Assembly: GCA_032690845.1 (NCBI GenBank) | Contig: CM064421.1 | Coordinates: 40,476,963-40,540,962 of the forward strand | DNA: 64,000 bases | Direction of reading: 5' to 3' | Source of the DNA: Eleusine coracana subsp. coracana | Taxonomy: Eukaryota > Streptophyta > Magnoliopsida > Poales > Poaceae | Shown here: one piece after another, positions 60,760-64,000 of the stretch | How the letters are laid out: each line of letters starts with the position of its first letter | Position numbering within the stretch: position 1 is the stretch's first letter | Notes under the pieces: model-generated | The model's input: only the letters and a program-made list of their open reading frames with translations | The model's database searches: none | Told to the model about the DNA's origin: nothing | Program-made: the position numbers and the translations under genes

Positions 60760-61529
60760 TAAAAAAACTATAAAAGATTTGAAGAACTTAAAAAAGATCG
60801 ACTACTTTTGGAGCACTTTGCGACTTCAAATTGGAGTGACGTTGCATGGTCTTGAATTCGTTTCTTCACAGTTCTCATGATGGAGCATCAACATTAACAC
60901 GAACTGCATTTTCTTTTCTTTTATAGAAAAAAAGGACACCAAGTCACCAATACTTTTGGAACACATCGAGACGCATTTCAAAATGTCTGATTCTGCACGG
61001 TTGTCTGGCTGCTTTGCCTTCCTCGTAGGACGGGCCACTCGCAGTCGCGCCGGCGCCAAATGTTCACCCCCTGCCACGCGCGGCGTCCCCAGGTGCTCGG
61101 CAGAACTATAGTCTAATCACCAGTTGGTCATTGCTCAATCGCTCGCTGCCGGCAATGGGGCCCCAGTCCGGTCATTTGCGACCTCCCACCGCGAAGATCC
61201 TTTCAAACCGTGGCTTTTCACGGAAAACGAGGCACACCCCCTTCATCCCTTCCTTGTCGTGGGCGGGACCTTTTTCCTCCCATCGCCATCCCCGTCGCTC
61301 CGGCCAACACCTTCCACGGTAACCAAGCACCGCACCCAAAAGCACCCGACCGTTGCCCTCTCACCCCGAGGAAAAAGAGAAGCGAACCCACCACACCACT
61401 CCACGTCCATCCCATTCCATTCCATTCCCCGCACCGCACGCTTCAACAACACCAGTTCGCCTCACCGGGCGTGCGTGCCCTCTCTCCCCGTTCTGTTCCA
61501 ATCCAAGCGTGTGCGAAATAATCCAAGCG
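60760..61529. other. Promoter and leader of the coiled-coil gene
   Basis: GC content rises towards 61530. The leader is C-rich (CCATCCCATTCC-type runs) without a convincing upstream gene. Confidence 0.4.
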
Positions 61530-62937
61530 ATGTCCGCGCGGCGGGCGGCCAGGGGCCAGCACGCGGCGGCGACGACGCCGAGGATCATCAGCCTCAACCT
61601 GGCGCGGAGGTCGGGCGGGCGGCCCAGCCGGAGCGCCTCCGGCCGCGCGCAGCCCAGGACGGCGGCGGCGAGGCCGGTGGTCCAGCTCGGCGCGCTGTTC
61701 GAGATGGAGCGCCGCGTGCGCGGGCTGGAGTCCGCGCCGGCGTCGCCGCCGCCTCGGGAGGAGGAGGAGGACGACTCAGCGGAGCAGGAGGAGGAGAAGT
61801 GGCAGTTCCAGGCGGAGATCCTCCGCGCCGAGTGCAACTTCCTCCGCATGGAGCGCGAGGTCGCGCTCCGCAAGCTCGACCGCCACCGCGGCCAGATGGA
61901 GGCCGCGCTCAAGTCCGCCGTCGAGACGCTCGTCACGGTATGCGAACCACGTACTCACCGCGCTCAAAACGAACTCCTTTCTTGTCCTCCACTCCTTGCA
62001 AGCTGCACCAGCTGGCTGATGATGATCGGTGTGTTCTCGATCGTACTGGTTGAATTGAATGGCAGGGGCGGAAGAAGATTGATGGCCGGGGCGACGTCGG
62101 CGTGGCGGCGGCGCTGGATGAGGGGATCGAGAACCTGGAGGAGATGATGGAGGAGCTGCGGGTGGACAAGGAGAGCGGGAGGAGGGCCACCAGCGGGCCG
62201 AGGGAGCTGCGGCGCTGCCACGGCCGGAACTTCGATCGCCAGGCGTCCTCGCTCCGCCGACGCCTCGAGAAGATGCCGCCGCCCGACGCCGAGCCCTGCG
62301 TCAAGGACATCCGCGAGATCGCCCTGCCCGTCGCGCCGCCGCAAGCCGAGCACAGCGACAACGATGACCGCGCCTACACCTCTGATGTACTAAATTAGCA
62401 TCCGAGCACCACTTACGCCAAATTGTTCATCGCTGTTTCTCATTGCCGGTTACTGACTGAGCGTGAATTACGTGCTCTGCATATTTGAAGGTTGAAATGC
62501 TGAGGATGAAGATGGAGGGGATGTCCAAGGGCATGCGCGAGCGGATGGCGGAGTACAGTCGGCGCCTGGAGGCCGTCGCCGCCGGCGACAACGGTATCTG
62601 CCAGTCCAGGAGATGCGGCAGCCGGCACAGCCGGAAGGCGAGCGCGAGCAGCCAGAGGAGCTGGAGCGGCGGCAGCAACGCGAGCACCGGCCACGTGGCG
62701 TCGGCCCACGACACCGCGTTCTACGTGCACGGCGGCAACGGCCAGAGCGTGGCGGCGGAGAAGCATCACCACCGGCACCACAAGGTAGTACAGCAAACTT
62801 TCAAATGTACTACTGTTTCGATATTCTTTGCTTTCTCGGGACGCATGATTAGCACCCGGCGGTTCGCGGTTAGTCTTGGGCGCTCGAATGTCGTTGACCT
62901 GGGGGCACCGGCTGGTCAGCGACTCCGCTCCACTTGA
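61530..62937 (+). CDS. Coiled-coil protein of unknown function
   Basis: Exons are 61530-61937, 62066-62386 and 62491-62937, giving about 391 residues in the simplest model. The N-terminal 60 residues are Arg/Ser/Ala-rich and basic. Residues 65-135 form a charged coiled coil (EMERRVRGLE, then EEEKWQFQAEILRAECNFLRMEREVALRKLDRH). A second helical part follows in exon 2 (DEGIENLEEMMEELRVDKESG), and a Met-rich helix opens exon 3 (VEMLRMKMEGMSKGMRERM). The tail is Ser/Gly-rich and then His-rich (KHHHRHHK). A donor-like AAG/GTAGTA at 62784-62785 lies just after the His-rich part, so the last 50 residues may be intron read-through and a further exon may exist. The start at 61530 begins the basic domain. 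Similar plant proteins exist, but I do not recognise a function. Confidence 0.7.
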
Positions 62938-64000
62938 CACAATTACCAATCCACTATTAGCCCGCTTTGTCTCATCCGGGACAGAGAGAGTAACGCGAGT
63001 TTAATTTTGAAATCTCTGACACGACGATGGCACTGCTGTGCCGTGGGGATCACTTGTACTACATGGTTTAGCACTGGCCATCTTAGGAAGACGAGTAGTA
63101 AATTGGCCGATGATGCGCTGGGGCCACGGATCTATGGGCTGGCTAAGGTTTGAAGAACAGGCTGGAACCGGCCGGTTATTCCGGTTAATTGAGAAACTGG
63201 TCCCGATCGATCGTTCTAACCGTCCGGTTCTATTCGGCTAACTATAATTAGTTACTGTAGCTATTCGGTTAGCCGTCCGGTTCCTCGATTAACCAGCCAG
63301 TTTTCAGTCAAACTGAGCTGGTCGGTTCGAGCAATTTTTTGAACCGTGGGGCTGGCACGGTGCACTCGGAACCAAACGCATTATGGTCGTAGGAAGGTTA
63401 AGTGGTGCGTGCCTTTTTGGATTGATACTGCTGCTGCTGCTGCTAATATCCACTGTTCTTCTTTTGATGTTGGATGGGACCAATTGTAAGAATCCATGGC
63501 CCTTTTAGCGAGCTACTACTTCTCCTAGTGATTCAAAAGATACTAGCTTTTCATCACATGTTCCCCTGATTTGAACTGTCAATGATTGCGAGACGACCCA
63601 CACTGTCAGTGGCGCTGCCGCCGGGGCAGGGTCCACTGGTGACTGGTCCTGGGCTAAAGAGTTGGAATTTTTCGTTAGTTCTGTTTGTATTGGTCATGTG
63701 GGACGTGGGCTTTGTGAGAAGCTTTGGTAGACTATCTTCAAATTGTTTTGTTTGAGTGGTTGCTGATTTCTAGGTTGCATCCGCACCTGGCACTTCTGCA
63801 TGTACTCGTCTGCATACTGCATCTCGTCCAACAATAGTCACTTGGGCCTCAAACATGACCACATCGTGCCTGATTGTTCCCGGGTGAATGACTCTTTGCC
63901 GATGGGTACGGCATGTTTGAATGAACTCAAACGATCAATCTAGTCTGACGTAAAATTTTGAAATTGCCAAGGAAGGAACTGAACTTCAGTTAAGACAACA
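62938..64000. other. Window end without visible gene
   Basis: Contains a cluster of CCGGTT/AACCG motifs (63165-63355) and otherwise nothing coding. A further exon of the coiled-coil gene could lie here or beyond the window. Confidence 0.4.
63165..63355. repeat. CCGGTT-rich degenerate repeat cluster
   Basis: About ten copies of CCGGTT, TCGGTT, AACCGTCCGGTT or their inverses occur within 190 bases, including two related blocks (TAACCGTCCGGTTCTATTCG and TAGCCGTCCGGTTCCTCGAT). Confidence 0.55.

Noticed and set aside
61124..62053. 309-codon + frame overlapping the coiled-coil gene
   Set aside because: It runs in another frame through exon 1 and gives Arg/Pro/Gly-rich nonsense, while the chosen frame gives a clear coiled coil and joins its exons in phase.
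1..64000. CRISPR arrays, operons, rRNA genes, LTR retrotransposons
   Set aside because: No regularly spaced repeats, no prokaryotic gene layout, no rRNA-like sequence and no long terminal direct repeats were seen.

Overview
The window is nuclear DNA from a grass (Poaceae). The evidence is intron-rich genes with GT-AG junctions, GC-rich first exons next to AT-rich introns, and many grass-type MITEs: Stowaway elements with CTCCCTCC ends and TA duplications, a Tourist element with TAA duplications, and a Mutator-like element. No long LTR retrotransposon is visible, so this is a gene-rich stretch of a fairly compact genome. The neighbour pair glucosidase II alpha and FRD-type MATE, followed by a polygalacturonase, matches what I remember of the short arm of rice chromosome 3 around OsFRDL1. 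The species was not determined.

Layout. 1-0.9 kb: edge of a possibly non-coding spliced transcript. 3.49-7.23 kb (+): MAP70-family microtubule-associated protein, nine exons. 8.73-11.34 kb (+): membrane-anchored cysteine-synthase-like PLP enzyme, six exons. 12.14-14.19 kb (-): chloroplast-type PPR-SMR protein. 14.3-20.5 kb: no protein gene, but signs of a spliced non-coding transcript divergent from the PPR-SMR gene. 20.53-21.43 kb (-): single C2H2 finger repressor with an EAR tail. 21.4-30.3 kb: gene-free, holding MITEs and a 772-bp retroposed insert with 17-bp target duplications. 30.33-31.93 kb (+): P-class PPR protein. 34.36-35.53 kb (-): E-subclass PPR protein. 35.82-36.85 kb (-): LEA_2/NHL-like membrane protein. 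38.03-41.75 kb (+): ER glucosidase II alpha subunit, six exons. 43.34-47.27 kb (-): FRDL1-type MATE citrate transporter, 13 exons. 47.3-55.9 kb: gene-free, with a Mutator-like MITE and other repeats. 55.87-58.37 kb (+): GH28 polygalacturonase, nine exons. 61.53-62.94 kb (+): coiled-coil protein of unknown function.

The genes are an ordinary eukaryotic neighbourhood, not an operon. Three of them are PPR proteins expected to act on organelle RNA. The others cover microtubule organisation, sulfur amino-acid type chemistry, N-glycan trimming in the ER, citrate/iron transport and pectin breakdown. I found no new multi-gene system. The points most worth a second look are short poly-T micro-insertions flanked by 12-15-bp duplications, the retroposed insert, the divergent non-coding transcript, an in-frame 81-bp duplication in the PLP enzyme, and tRNA-like promoter boxes inside a Stowaway MITE. 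All gene models were read by eye from splice sites and reading frame; nothing was searched against a database.
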